Counted from the first letter of the stretch, positions 25,601 to 34,488 are shown. The stretch is DNA of 64,000 nucleotides from Paenibacillus sp. XY044 (GCF_002257645.1 NZ_NQMO01000001.1:1536065-1600064); one strand, 5' to 3'. The notes: generated by a model not told the origin, from the letters alone. Translations and numbers: made by a program.

Positions 25601-26776
25601 ATGAAATTTAACTTTGACCAAATCATCAGCAGATACGGCACGAACAGCGCCAAATGGGACGGAATGTCCCAGTCCCTGGGGAAAGACATGATCGCGCTGT
25701 CGGTAGCGGACATGGATTTGCCGGCGCCGCCCGCCGTGGTGGACCGGATTACGGAAATGGCCAGACACGGCATTTACGGTTACACGGATCCGTTCCCGCC
25801 ATATTTCGAAGCGGTACAAGACTGGCTGTCCAAAGCCTATGATTGGCAGGTGCCGCAAGAGTGGATCGTATTCTGCCCTCGTATCGTACAAGCCGTCTCT
25901 GTATTGATTCAGAACCTGACGGAGAAGGGTGACCGCATTCTCATCCATACACCTGCTTATCAACCCGTCGCGAAAGCGGTTGCGATCAATGGCAGACGGC
26001 TGGTTGAAAGTCCGCTGGAGCTTGTGAACGGACGGTATGAAATCGATTTTGCAGATATGGAAGAGCAAATGAGGGAGGGCGTGAAGATGGTCATGCTCGT
26101 CTCCCCGCATAATCCAACCGGAAGGGTCTGGACGATCCATGAGCTGGAGCGGATCAGCGAGCTGTGCATCCAATACGATGCGCTGATCGTATCCGACGAC
26201 ATTCATGCGGATTTCATCCATCAGGGGCACGAGCATACCGTGATCGCCAAGCTGTCGGATCAAGTGGCAGACCGTTCGATCATTTGCACTTCCCCGGGAA
26301 AAACGTTCAATCTCGCAAGTCTGGAAATCGCCAACATCATCATTCCTAACGACCAGCTGCGGGAACGCTTTAAGGATGGGCTGCAGCAGGCAGGGATTCA
26401 TAATCCGACCTTTTTAGCCGTACCCGCTCTGGAAGTGGCATATACGGCTTGCGATGAATGGCTGGATGAGCTACGCGCTTATATCACGGACAATATCGCC
26501 TATACGATGGATTTTATAAAAACGCATATGCCTGAGCTCAAAATCATTCAACCTGAAGGTACCTATTTATTGTGGGTGGACTGCACCGCCTGCGGCAAGG
26601 TTGAAAGCGATTTAGTGGAGTGGATTCAAAACAAGAGCAGGGTTAGTGTCAGCTACGGAACCTCCTTCGGAGCCAATGGTGAAGGTTATATCCGGCTGAA
26701 CGTCGCCGCTCCAAGGTCTCTTCTTAGGAATGCTCTTCAGCGTATGGCAGATCACTATCCTATGCACAAGAAGTAG
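25601..26776 (+). CDS. PatB/MalY-type PLP-dependent C-S lyase
   Basis: The 391-residue protein is a fold-type I PLP enzyme of the MalY/PatB group (cystathionine beta-lyase/cysteine-S-conjugate lyase). Diagnostic segments are VADMDLPAPPAV at the N terminus, HNPTGRVW, VSDDIHADFIHQGHEH, and the PLP lysine 234 in SPGKTFNLASLE. The reaction releases a thiol plus 2-aminoacrylate, which becomes pyruvate and ammonia. RidA, encoded two genes downstream, removes such reactive enamines, so the operon is chemically coherent. The natural thiol substrate is not evident. Confidence 0.9.
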   Translation: MKFNFDQIISRYGTNSAKWDGMSQSLGKDMIALSVADMDLPAPPAVVDRITEMARHGIYGYTDPFPPYFEAVQDWLSKAYDWQVPQEWIVFCPRIVQAVSVLIQNLTEKGDRILIHTPAYQPVAKAVAINGRRLVESPLELVNGRYEIDFADMEEQMREGVKMVMLVSPHNPTGRVWTIHELERISELCIQYDALIVSDDIHADFIHQGHEHTVIAKLSDQVADRSIICTSPGKTFNLASLEIANIIIPNDQLRERFKDGLQQAGIHNPTFLAVPALEVAYTACDEWLDELRAYITDNIAYTMDFIKTHMPELKIIQPEGTYLLWVDCTACGKVESDLVEWIQNKSRVSVSYGTSFGANGEGYIRLNVAAPRSLLRNALQRMADHYPMHKK

Positions 26777-26810
26777 TTCACAATTCATTTATCCCAGGGG
26801 GAATACATCG

Positions 26811-28337
26811 ATGACAGAGCAAACGAAGGGGAAACAAATCAAAGAACCGACGCTGTTTTTGGCATTACTTCCGATCATAACGATGGTGGTGCTGCTGTGC
26901 TTGGGATATGTCATGTTCGAGCTGCCGCCTGAACCGCTCATTATTGCCTCAACGGTTGTCGCGGGAATCATTGCGGTTAAGCTGGGGCATAGTTACAACG
27001 ATATTTTGAATTCCATCGCCCAAAAAATTGCCAAAACGATGCCGGCCATACTGATCCTGATTACTGTAGGATTGATGATCGGGGCATGGATGGTGGGCGG
27101 TACGATTCCGATGATGATTTATTACGGGCTTAAAATTATCAACCCGCAATTTTTGCTCATTACCGCCTTTTTGGTGACGTCGGTCGTTTCGGTCTGTACC
27201 GGTACGTCCTGGGGATCGGCAGGCACGATCGGGGTCGCGTTTATGGGCGTGGGCGCTGGTTTGGATGCGAATCTGGCAGCCGTAGCCGGTGCGGTGGTTG
27301 CCGGTGCCTATTTCGGCGACAAGCTGTCGCCGCTGTCGGATACGACGAATATCGCCGCCCTGTCCACTGGCGTGAACCTGTATGAGCATATCGGACATTT
27401 GCTGTATACGACCCTGCCATCATTTATCGTGGCCGGAATTGTGTATGTCATAACGGGTTTGAACACGCATGCTTCCGGCGTAGCTGTCCCCGAAAAAGTA
27501 GGGACCATTATGGATACGCTGGGCACGATTTACCACTGGAATTTGCTGCTCGTCGTTCCGATACTCATTGTGTTGTACGGTTCGATCCGCAAAAAACCAA
27601 CGCTGCCGGTCATGCTGCTGTCTTCAGCCTTTGCGATGGCAAATGCCCTGATATTCCAAGGTTTCACATTGCATGATGTCGTAAGCTCCGTATTGAACGG
27701 ATTCGACATCGCGATGGTTCACGTGCAAGGTTTTGATCCAGCTGCAGTCATCCCGGATGTACCGAAGCTTCTGAACCGGGGCGGGATGAACTCTATGATG
27801 GGGACGCTGCTCATCTGTTTCAGTGCGATTACGTTTGCCGGCACGATATCGCTCACGAAATCGCTTGAGCTGATCGTGAATCGAATTCTGAAGCATGTAC
27901 GCTCGACAGGGTCCATGATCGTCGCGACGATCGTGACCGGATTAACGATGATCGGTGTCACAAGCAACGGTCAGGTGTCCATCCTGATGCCGGGCGAAAT
28001 GCTGCGTGAAGCATACATCCGCCGTGGACTGCATCCGAAAAATCTCGGGCGGACGGTCGAAGACTCCGCGGCGATTACAGAGCCTATTCTGCCATGGACC
28101 GCAGCAGGAGCCTACATGGCCGGTACGTTGGGTGTTGCAACATTATCCTATTTGCCATGGGCCATGCTGTGCTGGACAGGCATTATTTTCGCCATGATCT
28201 GGGGCTTCACCGGTTTCGGGATCGCCAAGCTGACGCCGGAACAGCAAAAAGAAATGCTGCAAGAATATGACGGTCCAAATGCAGAAGAAGAATTGAATTC
28301 GACGACGACCGCGGCGAAGGCAGCCCATACGAATTAA
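26811..28337 (+). CDS. nhaC: NhaC-family Na+/H+ antiporter or Na+-coupled exchanger
   Basis: The 508-residue integral membrane protein has about 11-12 helices. It shows NhaC-family signatures: ITVGLMIGAWMVGGTIP, CTGTSWGSAGTIGVAFMG and GDKLSPLSDTTNIAALSTG in the first half, and EDSAAITEPILPWTAAGAYM in the second. Members exchange Na+ for H+, and some (MleN type) exchange organic acids. Its place between a C-S lyase and RidA suggests it may carry the lyase substrate or product rather than serve general pH control; this is inference. ATG 26811 follows AGGGGGA. Confidence 0.9.
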   Translation: MTEQTKGKQIKEPTLFLALLPIITMVVLLCLGYVMFELPPEPLIIASTVVAGIIAVKLGHSYNDILNSIAQKIAKTMPAILILITVGLMIGAWMVGGTIPMMIYYGLKIINPQFLLITAFLVTSVVSVCTGTSWGSAGTIGVAFMGVGAGLDANLAAVAGAVVAGAYFGDKLSPLSDTTNIAALSTGVNLYEHIGHLLYTTLPSFIVAGIVYVITGLNTHASGVAVPEKVGTIMDTLGTIYHWNLLLVVPILIVLYGSIRKKPTLPVMLLSSAFAMANALIFQGFTLHDVVSSVLNGFDIAMVHVQGFDPAAVIPDVPKLLNRGGMNSMMGTLLICFSAITFAGTISLTKSLELIVNRILKHVRSTGSMIVATIVTGLTMIGVTSNGQVSILMPGEMLREAYIRRGLHPKNLGRTVEDSAAITEPILPWTAAGAYMAGTLGVATLSYLPWAMLCWTGIIFAMIWGFTGFGIAKLTPEQQKEMLQEYDGPNAEEELNSTTTAAKAAHTN

Positions 28338-28357
28338 CGATAACTTTCATTCCCATT

Positions 28358-28402
28358 CAGGTACTTGCAAAATACAGGTTTTAGCTGACCAGGTATTTGC
28401 AA
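28358..28402. repeat. 13-bp direct repeat between nhaC and ridA
   Basis: CAGGTACTTGCAA (28358-28370) and CAGGTATTTGCAA (28390-28402) differ at one base and lie 32 bp apart in a 115-base gap without a gene. They may be a regulatory site for the last gene or a slipped duplication. Confidence 0.4.
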
Positions 28403-28452
28403 TTCCCATAAATATATAAACGTGCTTCAAGCGCGACAAGGAGAGAGAAACC

Positions 28453-28839
28453 ATGACATCACAAGAGAGACAAACCATCGCAACCACCGAAGCTCCAGGA
28501 GCCATCGGACCTTACTCCCAGGCGGTTCAAATCGGTAATATGCTGATCACATCCGGACAGATTGGAATGGACACGACAGGGGTGTTTCCTGCATCCGTTG
28601 AGGAGCAGACACGGCGATCACTCCTCAACGTGAAAGCGATTCTGGAGTCGGCGGGCTTCACCATGAACGATGTGATTAAAACGACGGTATTTTTGCAGGA
28701 CATGAATGATTTTCAGAAGGTCAATGATGTGTACGCCACATTCTTTGCAGAACCTTATCCGGCACGCAGCGCGGTCCAGGTAGCCAAGCTCCCGAAGGGC
28801 GGACTGGTGGAAATCGAAGTGATCGCCGTCAAGGCTTAA
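28453..28839 (+). CDS. ridA: RidA family enamine/imine deaminase
   Basis: The 128-residue protein has standard RidA length and motifs: APGAIGPYSQAV near the N terminus, ITSGQIGMD, and PARSAVQVAKLPKGGLVEIEVIAV, where the conserved Arg binds the substrate carboxylate and the Glu near the C terminus activates water. It hydrolyses 2-aminoacrylate and related enamines. Here it follows a C-S lyase that produces exactly this intermediate. A short spacer and GGAGAGAG precede ATG 28453. Confidence 0.95.
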   Translation: MTSQERQTIATTEAPGAIGPYSQAVQIGNMLITSGQIGMDTTGVFPASVEEQTRRSLLNVKAILESAGFTMNDVIKTTVFLQDMNDFQKVNDVYATFFAEPYPARSAVQVAKLPKGGLVEIEVIAVKA

Positions 28840-28851
28840 TTGGAAGATAGA

Positions 28852-28888
28852 AAGCAACCTCTTGGTTCTCCGAGGGGTTGTTTTTTTT
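28852..28888 (+). terminator. Intrinsic terminator of the C-S lyase operon
   Basis: CAACCTCTTGG (28855-28865) pairs with CCGAGGGGTTG (28870-28880) with GU pairs and a TTCT loop, followed by eight Ts. Confidence 0.93.
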
Positions 28889-28910
28889 ACGGGACCATGT
28901 GCAGCACAAC

Positions 28911-28940
28911 AAAAAGCTGGCCAGAATCGGCCAGCTTTTT
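28911..28940 (-). terminator. Bidirectional-type terminator after the nitroreductase gene
   Basis: AAAAAGCTGGCC (28911-28922) and GGCCAGCTTTTT (28929-28940) are perfect complements around AGAATC. It provides a T tract on either strand; the closest client is the minus-strand nitroreductase. Confidence 0.88.
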
Positions 28941-28974
28941 AATTGTATTAAATACTTTGCTGCGAAAGAGTGTC

Positions 28975-29586
28975 TTACTCATATTTTCCTTCAAAAACAA
29001 GCTCGTTCAGCGTACGGCGGTCATTCGGCACTTCGCGCTGCTGAATCGCTTCCGGAAGTACGGATTTATCGCCCAGATAACCGAGGGCAATGACGGCGTG
29101 AAGCTCGATTTGATCCGGTACATTCAATATTTCACGGGCTTTATTGCGGTCAAAACCGCCGATGGCATGCGTGTGCAGACCGAGGAGCGTTGCTTGAATC
29201 GCCAATGAAGCCCATGCAGCGCCTGCATCGAAAGCATGCGCACCATTCGGGTCGCCGTTTTCTCTAAGCTTGTCGGATGCGACCACAATGAGAACGGGGG
29301 CACTGGACGCCCAGGCTAAATTGAATTCACTTAAAAATGCATGGAATTCGCCGAGCTGTTCTTCCGTTTTAGCGACAATAAAGCGCCATGGCTGATCATT
29401 ATAAGAGGATGGAGCCCAGTGCGCGGCTTCGAGGATGGCGTAGAGGTCCTGATCGCTGACTTCTTGGTTGGAAAAAGCGCGCGTAGACCAGCGGTTCAGA
29501 AACAGCGGGCTTACCGGATATTCGGATTTTCGCTGCCCCTGCACCTCCGGCGAGATTTCATTGACGATGGATTGGACATTGCTCAT
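28975..29586 (-). CDS. Nitroreductase family FMN-dependent oxidoreductase
   Basis: The 203-residue protein shows RWSTRAFSNQEVSDQDL (FMN phosphate-binding Arg/Ser/Arg), ILEAAHWAPSSYNDQPWRF, and the family end segments GAAWASLAIQATLLGLHTHAIGGFD and VIALGYLG. It should be a homodimer with FMN reducing quinones, nitro compounds or similar acceptors with NAD(P)H. A ribosome site AAAGGAGAG lies 10 bases before ATG 29586. The 320-base region upstream has tandem repeats that may control it. Confidence 0.9.
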   Translation of the reverse strand: MSNVQSIVNEISPEVQGQRKSEYPVSPLFLNRWSTRAFSNQEVSDQDLYAILEAAHWAPSSYNDQPWRFIVAKTEEQLGEFHAFLSEFNLAWASSAPVLIVVASDKLRENGDPNGAHAFDAGAAWASLAIQATLLGLHTHAIGGFDRNKAREILNVPDQIELHAVIALGYLGDKSVLPEAIQQREVPNDRRTLNELVFEGKYE

Positions 29587-29906
29587 ATACGATTTCTCTC
29601 CTTTTCACTGTACAAAATTTGCTGCTTACTTAAACTTACGTACTTACGAATTAAATATAATTAAATATATGATTTAACTTGGATATAGTCAAATCAAAAT
29701 CATTAATGGATGATTTGGGACTTTTCCGGAAAGGACCGTACACAAGCAGGGTTTAGGGAAGAAGAAAAAGAATAATAAAAGCAGTTCATAGGATGAAAAT
29801 GAAACTGGTCACGTTGAAACGGCATATTCGCTTTCTTATTAGGCGTAGTCTCTACTAAAGTGAATGAAAAATCAAGGCGCGAGGATCCAAGAAAGGTGGA
29901 AGCAAA
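29587..29906. other. Gene-free gap between nitroreductase and GMC oxidoreductase
   Basis: No gene with a ribosome site was found in these 320 bases. The part next to the nitroreductase holds the AT-rich tandem repeats at 29634-29670. The rest is unremarkable and ends with the AAAGGTGG ribosome site of the next gene. Confidence 0.6.
29634..29670 (-). repeat. Two tandem repeats in the nitroreductase promoter region
   Basis: ACTTACGT-ACTTACGA (29634-29649) is a tandem 8-mer with one change, followed by ATTAAATATA repeated twice (29650-29669). They lie 48-84 bases upstream of the nitroreductase start. They may be a regulator site plus promoter; related genes are often controlled by redox-sensing MarR/HxlR proteins (YodB type). 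Confidence 0.4.
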
Positions 29907-32039
29907 TTGAAGCGGAATGAGCAAACGTCTAAATTAGACGAATGGTACCCCGTATTGGAAGCGGTTTCTAATCGATTCATCCCGGAAAATGAGTGGCCGT
30001 CTGCAGCGGCCGGAGGTGCGCTGATTTATATGGATCGGAGGGCTAGTGAGGATCCCGTAACCTGGAATGTGCTGATCGAACCCGGCCTCCGGGCCCTCGA
30101 GACGGAGGTTTCGTCGCGATATAATTCATCATTTTCAAAGCTGGCCAACGATCAGCAGGATGAATTGCTGCTGGATGTCCAGCATGGGTGCGTCCGCGAT
30201 TGGCCTGTTTCGTCTCCGGCATTTTTTAACGCATTGCTGGAGCTGGTCATTGAAGGTTACTATGGAAATCCTGAATCCGGCGGGAATCGCGAGGGTAAGT
30301 CATGGGAAATGATCGGCTTTCGGCCGGGACCGGTTTCCGGCGAACAGGGACGGGCCGTTGAAACCGATTTGCCACTGCGAACGCTGGATCAGCTCCATGA
30401 CCGCTACGATGCCGTCGTTATTGGAGCAGGGGCGGGCGGATCGGTAGCGGCGGCGATGCTGGCTGAGTCCGGCATGCGCGTCCTCGTCGTCGAACGCGGC
30501 CATTGGCTTCGGTATGACCAGGTAGGCAGTGATCATCTGCGTAACCACCGGTTGAGCAAATACGGCCATAACACCGGGCCGGATCTGGAAGGCAGCCCGC
30601 GGACGTTTCTTGCGGATGCTGGGGAGGAGCGAATCACTGCCCCGTATGAAGGAGATTACCATAACAACGCCATGACGGTCGGCGGCGGTACGCGGGTGTA
30701 CGGCGCCCAGGCGTGGCGGTTCCATCCGGAAGATTTCCGAATGGCGAGTCACTACGGCATCCCGGACGGTAGTTCCCTTAGCGACTGGCCGATCACGTAT
30801 GAGGATCTGGAGCCTTATTATGTGCGGGCCGAATGGGAGGTGGGCGTATCTGGTGACGGGATCGCCCATACCGGGCATGCGAAGCGAAGCCGCCCTTATC
30901 CGATGCCGGCTATGCCCTTGACGACGGAGGCACGGCGACTGGCGCAAGCGGCAGCCAGTCTGGGGTGGGAAGCCGGATCGGTCCCGCTGCTGATCAACTC
31001 GGTGAAGCGGGACGGCAGGCCGGCATGCGGACAGTGCGGCCAATGCGTAGGCTTCGCTTGTCCAACCAATAGCAAAAACGGGGGCCATAACACGATGCTC
31101 GTGCGGGCCACCGCAACCGGTAACTGCGATATCATCTGCGATACGATGGTGGAGCGGATTGAAACCGAAGGCGGCAAACGGGCCACCGGGGTTCGGCTTG
31201 TGCAGGAAGCAGGCGGGACGACCCGGCGCCGGCTTGTGCCAGCCGGCCATGTCGTCGTTGCTGCCGGCGCGATCGAAAGTGCGCGTCTGCTGCTGAACTC
31301 GGCAACCGATGCGGAGCCGGATGGGATCGGCAACCGGTCCGGCCAAGTCGGCAGAAATCTGCAAGGCCATGTCTACTCGGGAGCATACGGCCTTATGGAC
31401 GACCCGATTCAAGACGGTCTCGGTCCAGGTGTGAGCATCGCCACGCTTCGTTTCGCCCATGATAATGGCGGCGGCGTTATCGGGGGCGGACTCCTCGCCA
31501 ACGAGTTCACCCGGCTTCCCCTGGTCCATTGGTACAGGGCACTTGCCCCGGATGCGCCGAGGTGGGGGCTTGCGGGTAAAGAAACGATGCGTGACAGTTA
31601 TTTGCGCACCAGCCAGATCCAGGGGCCGATTCAGGAAATCCCGACGGCGGAATCGAGAGTGCGGCTCTCACGGACGGTCAAGGATCGTTTCGGTATACCT
31701 GTCGCTCAGCTCTCGGGCAGTGCCCATCCGGAATCGCTGCGCGCGGCGGCGATGCTGGGCGAACAAGCGGAGAAGTGGCTCTGGGCCGCGGGTGCGCGCC
31801 GGGTTTGGCGAACGACTCCGGGAGGCGGGCTCAGCGCAGGACAGCATCAGGCAGGGACGCTCCGGATGGGAAATGATCCCGCGACCTCCGTCACCGATCC
31901 GACGGGACGCGTACACGGTTACGACAACTTGTGGGTGAGCGATGGATCCGTGCATGTCACGAACGGCGGTGTAAACCCGGTGCTGACGATAATAGCTTTG
32001 GCATTCCGCACCTCGGAAAACATTGTGAAGCATGGCTAG
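29907..32039 (+). CDS. GMC oxidoreductase fused to a gluconate 2-dehydrogenase subunit 3-like domain
   Basis: The 710-residue protein has an N-terminal ~150 residues resembling the small subunit of membrane gluconate/sugar dehydrogenases (FFNALLELVIEGYYGNPESG, then WEMIGF). A GMC flavoprotein follows: FAD Rossmann motif VVIGAGAGGSVAA, ERGHW, a Cys-rich ACGQCGQCVGFACP loop, and C-terminal HQAGTLRMG plus VTNGGVNPVLT with the catalytic His/Asn pair. In most bacteria these are two separate subunits with a cytochrome partner; here they are fused, and no Tat or Sec signal is seen. The start is TTG 29907 after AAAGGTGG. It probably oxidises a sugar or alcohol; acceptor unknown. Confidence 0.85.
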   Translation: MKRNEQTSKLDEWYPVLEAVSNRFIPENEWPSAAAGGALIYMDRRASEDPVTWNVLIEPGLRALETEVSSRYNSSFSKLANDQQDELLLDVQHGCVRDWPVSSPAFFNALLELVIEGYYGNPESGGNREGKSWEMIGFRPGPVSGEQGRAVETDLPLRTLDQLHDRYDAVVIGAGAGGSVAAAMLAESGMRVLVVERGHWLRYDQVGSDHLRNHRLSKYGHNTGPDLEGSPRTFLADAGEERITAPYEGDYHNNAMTVGGGTRVYGAQAWRFHPEDFRMASHYGIPDGSSLSDWPITYEDLEPYYVRAEWEVGVSGDGIAHTGHAKRSRPYPMPAMPLTTEARRLAQAAASLGWEAGSVPLLINSVKRDGRPACGQCGQCVGFACPTNSKNGGHNTMLVRATATGNCDIICDTMVERIETEGGKRATGVRLVQEAGGTTRRRLVPAGHVVVAAGAIESARLLLNSATDAEPDGIGNRSGQVGRNLQGHVYSGAYGLMDDPIQDGLGPGVSIATLRFAHDNGGGVIGGGLLANEFTRLPLVHWYRALAPDAPRWGLAGKETMRDSYLRTSQIQGPIQEIPTAESRVRLSRTVKDRFGIPVAQLSGSAHPESLRAAAMLGEQAEKWLWAAGARRVWRTTPGGGLSAGQHQAGTLRMGNDPATSVTDPTGRVHGYDNLWVSDGSVHVTNGGVNPVLTIIALAFRTSENIVKHG

Positions 32040-32126
32040 ACTTGATCATCAGCAGTAGAACTCCAGTATGTTGGCGTAAAACCTTCATCAATGAGCGCGA
32101 GGAAAGTTCAATTATAACCTTTTATT

Positions 32127-32144
32127 ACCATTTAATTGTGGTAG
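32127..32144. promoter_or_regulatory. Inverted repeat upstream of the NmrA-like reductase
   Basis: TACCA (32127-32131) and TGGTA (32140-32144) are separated by 8 bases, 67 bases upstream of the start at 32211. The AT-rich surroundings suggest a promoter, so it is a candidate operator. Confidence is low. Confidence 0.3.
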
Positions 32145-32210
32145 GATGATCGCATAAGGGATCGGAATGTTTCCTCGCTTACAATACCTTTCTGAAAGGA
32201 AGAACATTTG

Positions 32211-33068
32211 ATGAAGCTGGTTATCACGGGAGCTACGGGAAAACTAGGTGGGCTCGTTATACATCATTTACTGAAGAAGGTTCCGGGACGTCATATGATT
32301 GCGGTCGTTCGGAATACGGATAAGACTGTTTCACTAACGGATGCAGGGGTGGAAGTTCGCCATGGAGATTATAACGTTCCGGATACGCTTCTCGCGGCCT
32401 TTGAAGGCGGGGCCAAGCTGCTGTTTGTATCCAGTCCGGAACCCGATGATCCGCTGCGGATCGTTCAACATGCCAATGTAATCAAAGCCGCCAGAGATGC
32501 GGGTATCAGGCATATTGCCTACACCAGCTTCGCCTTTGCCGAGGAGAATCCGTTTGCTCTCGTCCATATGGCTACCGAATTTGCGATTCGTGCGACCCGT
32601 ATTCCGTATACCTTTTTGCGAAATGGCGGGTATACAGAGTTTTTTATTAATTCCTTCCTTCAAGAAAATGTAAAACGCGGGGCGATCGTCACCAACTCTG
32701 GCACAGGGAGCGTGAATGCGGTTAGCCGCAGCGATCTGGCACTTGCTGCCGCGACGGTACTGACCGAGGAAGGACACGAATACAAGGAATATAACCTGGT
32801 TTCTAATCGTCCATGGAGTTTCGATGATTTGGCCGAAGTTCTCTCCGAGGTTTCAGGTAAGCGCGTCATTCATCAAAAGGTTTCCTTCGACGAAGAGAAG
32901 TCCATGCTTATTCAGGCAGGCATGTCGGAATCTTTAGCTCAAACGACGGCCATGATCTATAACACCATTGCAGAAGGAACGATGGAGAAAACGACTGACG
33001 ATTTACATCGGCTGATCGGTTCTCAGACAGCGCTCAAAGAGCTAATAACAAAAGCTTTGCAAGCCTAG
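32211..33068 (+). CDS. NmrA-like NAD(P)H-binding reductase (QorB/YtfG type)
   Basis: The 285-residue atypical SDR has the Rossmann motif GATGKLGGLV, then VRNTDKTVSL, LLFVSSPEPDD, YTSFAFAEENP and FLRNGGYTEFF, a pattern shared with QorB-type NAD(P)H:quinone reductases and NmrA redox sensors. It lacks a classic YxxxK pair, as these proteins do. ATG 32211 has AAAGGAAGA upstream. The 275 bases after the gene hold a 53-codon frame with no convincing features. Confidence 0.85.
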   Translation: MKLVITGATGKLGGLVIHHLLKKVPGRHMIAVVRNTDKTVSLTDAGVEVRHGDYNVPDTLLAAFEGGAKLLFVSSPEPDDPLRIVQHANVIKAARDAGIRHIAYTSFAFAEENPFALVHMATEFAIRATRIPYTFLRNGGYTEFFINSFLQENVKRGAIVTNSGTGSVNAVSRSDLALAAATVLTEEGHEYKEYNLVSNRPWSFDDLAEVLSEVSGKRVIHQKVSFDEEKSMLIQAGMSESLAQTTAMIYNTIAEGTMEKTTDDLHRLIGSQTALKELITKALQA

Positions 33069-33343
33069 GCAAAACTAGCAAACAGCCGCTTGGGGAACTC
33101 ATGGCCACTTCAGATCATCGTACCTACCAACAGCTGCTGATCCTAGGTCATGTTCAGCAAATAAGTAGAGTTAGAAGGGCATTGGGTGCGCTGGTTCACC
33201 TGATGCTCTTTTGGTTGCGTCCCATGATTCCCTTGCATGACAGCCTTGTAAGTTTGATGTAAGGAAGAACCCTAGGAGAAGTATGAATCTTGGGATAAAC
33301 TTGCATCAGATATCCACTCACTTCGCAATAGGGAGCACAACTT

Positions 33344-34279
33344 ATGGCAAAGAAACGCAAGGTCATCCTGATCATTACCATCTTGTATACTTTCCTCATT
33401 TTGTATTTTATGTTTTTTGCGTTTGGCAGAATCGAGGCATCGCAGCGGATTACGGAGTATGAATTTATTTTTACGCCCATTGATTTCTTTCATGTACCGG
33501 CTGTGCCTGATTTGTTTCGTTTTTCCTTGATGGCTCTGTTTGGTTTTGGCAACTTTGCTGCATTTATTCCTTTCGGCTTTTTGATTCCGATGTTGTTTCC
33601 CATGCGTTATGTTCGATTTATTATTCTGTTCTTTTTGTCCATTATGGTGGTCGAAACGGTGCAGATGCTCACTTTTCTAGGCAGCGGTGATATCAACGAC
33701 GCGGTTCAAAACTCCATAGGTGCTACCATCGGATACGCTGCTTACAAATTAGGATCAAACGCAAAGACCATGAAGAAACAGCTTGTGATTGCCGGTTTTT
33801 CCGCAGTGTTCTTATTTGCCGCTGTATGGGGCTGCTGCGAAGTTATAGAAATGGCTTTCACAAAAAAAGAAGGAACATTTATTTCGATCAACGAACTGAA
33901 GGACAGCAGTGGAAATGCTGTTCAAGCCACAACACCGTATCCTTTTGAGTTGAGCAGCGAACAGGTGGTTCCTCATTACAATGTTTTCAGTTTCAAAGAG
34001 CAAACTGCAGCAGCTTACACTTCTAATCTAAGCGGTAAAGATATCATTCTCTACTTCAAGTATGGAGTAACTGGTCATGATGCGAAGCTGGAAGGAACGT
34101 TGTCGATTTTGGTCGATGGGCGGCAGATTCTGTACACAGAAGCACCGACCTATCAAGAGAGGGTTGCAGAAACGTACGAAATTCCACTTGAAAAAGCGAA
34201 TGAACTTACGATCATCATTGAGGGAGATGCGAGATTATGGGATCTCGGATACAAGGAGTTGAAGTATTTCTGGAATTAG
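33344..34279 (+). CDS. VanZ-family membrane protein with C-terminal extracytoplasmic domain
   Basis: The 311-residue protein starts with a VanZ-like domain of five helices (residues ~8-165). It includes FIPFGFLIPMLF and the conserved ETVQMLTFLGSGDINDAVQNSIGATIGY, the family signature. Residues ~190-311 are hydrophilic and beta-rich (ILYFKYGVTGHDAKLEGTLS, LTIIIEGDARLWDLG) and resemble an NPCBM-like sensor or binding module outside the membrane; this part is tentative. VanZ homologues occur in teicoplanin resistance loci and in many unrelated Firmicute genes, so no resistance role is implied. A GGGAGC ribosome site precedes ATG 33344. Confidence 0.8.
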   Translation: MAKKRKVILIITILYTFLILYFMFFAFGRIEASQRITEYEFIFTPIDFFHVPAVPDLFRFSLMALFGFGNFAAFIPFGFLIPMLFPMRYVRFIILFFLSIMVVETVQMLTFLGSGDINDAVQNSIGATIGYAAYKLGSNAKTMKKQLVIAGFSAVFLFAAVWGCCEVIEMAFTKKEGTFISINELKDSSGNAVQATTPYPFELSSEQVVPHYNVFSFKEQTAAAYTSNLSGKDIILYFKYGVTGHDAKLEGTLSILVDGRQILYTEAPTYQERVAETYEIPLEKANELTIIIEGDARLWDLGYKELKYFWN

Positions 34280-34382
34280 CGTTCATGCCCTACCACGATG
34301 CTGAACAGTGAAATATTTTATGCCGTGAACAGAAATCATTTACGTTTCATAACATTAATCGTTAATATGATTAAATATAAAG

Positions 34383-34417
34383 AACAGGGAGTTTCCTAAA
34401 AGGATAATCCCTGTTTT
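34383..34417 (+). terminator. Intrinsic terminator after the VanZ-like gene
   Basis: ACAGGGA (34384-34390) pairs with TCCCTGT (34408-34414), with an inner TCC/GGA pair, and is followed by TTTTTT. Confidence 0.85.
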
Positions 34418-34488
34418 TTGCTGTAATTGGTGGTTTTCCGTCCCTCCGCATACGGTAAACATGCCTGCACCTATTGGTAAATTTTATA

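Noticed and set aside
30300..31529. A 409-codon open frame antisense to the GMC oxidoreductase gene
   Set aside because: The region is GC-rich and the frame mirrors the third-codon bias of the real gene. Its product is Arg/Pro/His-rich with no family resemblance, and it has no ribosome site.
33101..33262. A 53-codon frame between the NmrA-like and VanZ-like genes
   Set aside because: It has only a weak GGGGA site and no recognisable sequence. It may be a chance frame or a decayed fragment, and no gene could be supported.
33344..34279. VanZ-like gene as a teicoplanin resistance determinant
   Set aside because: No vanA/H/X/Y/R/S genes are nearby, and VanZ-domain proteins are widespread in Firmicutes without a resistance role.
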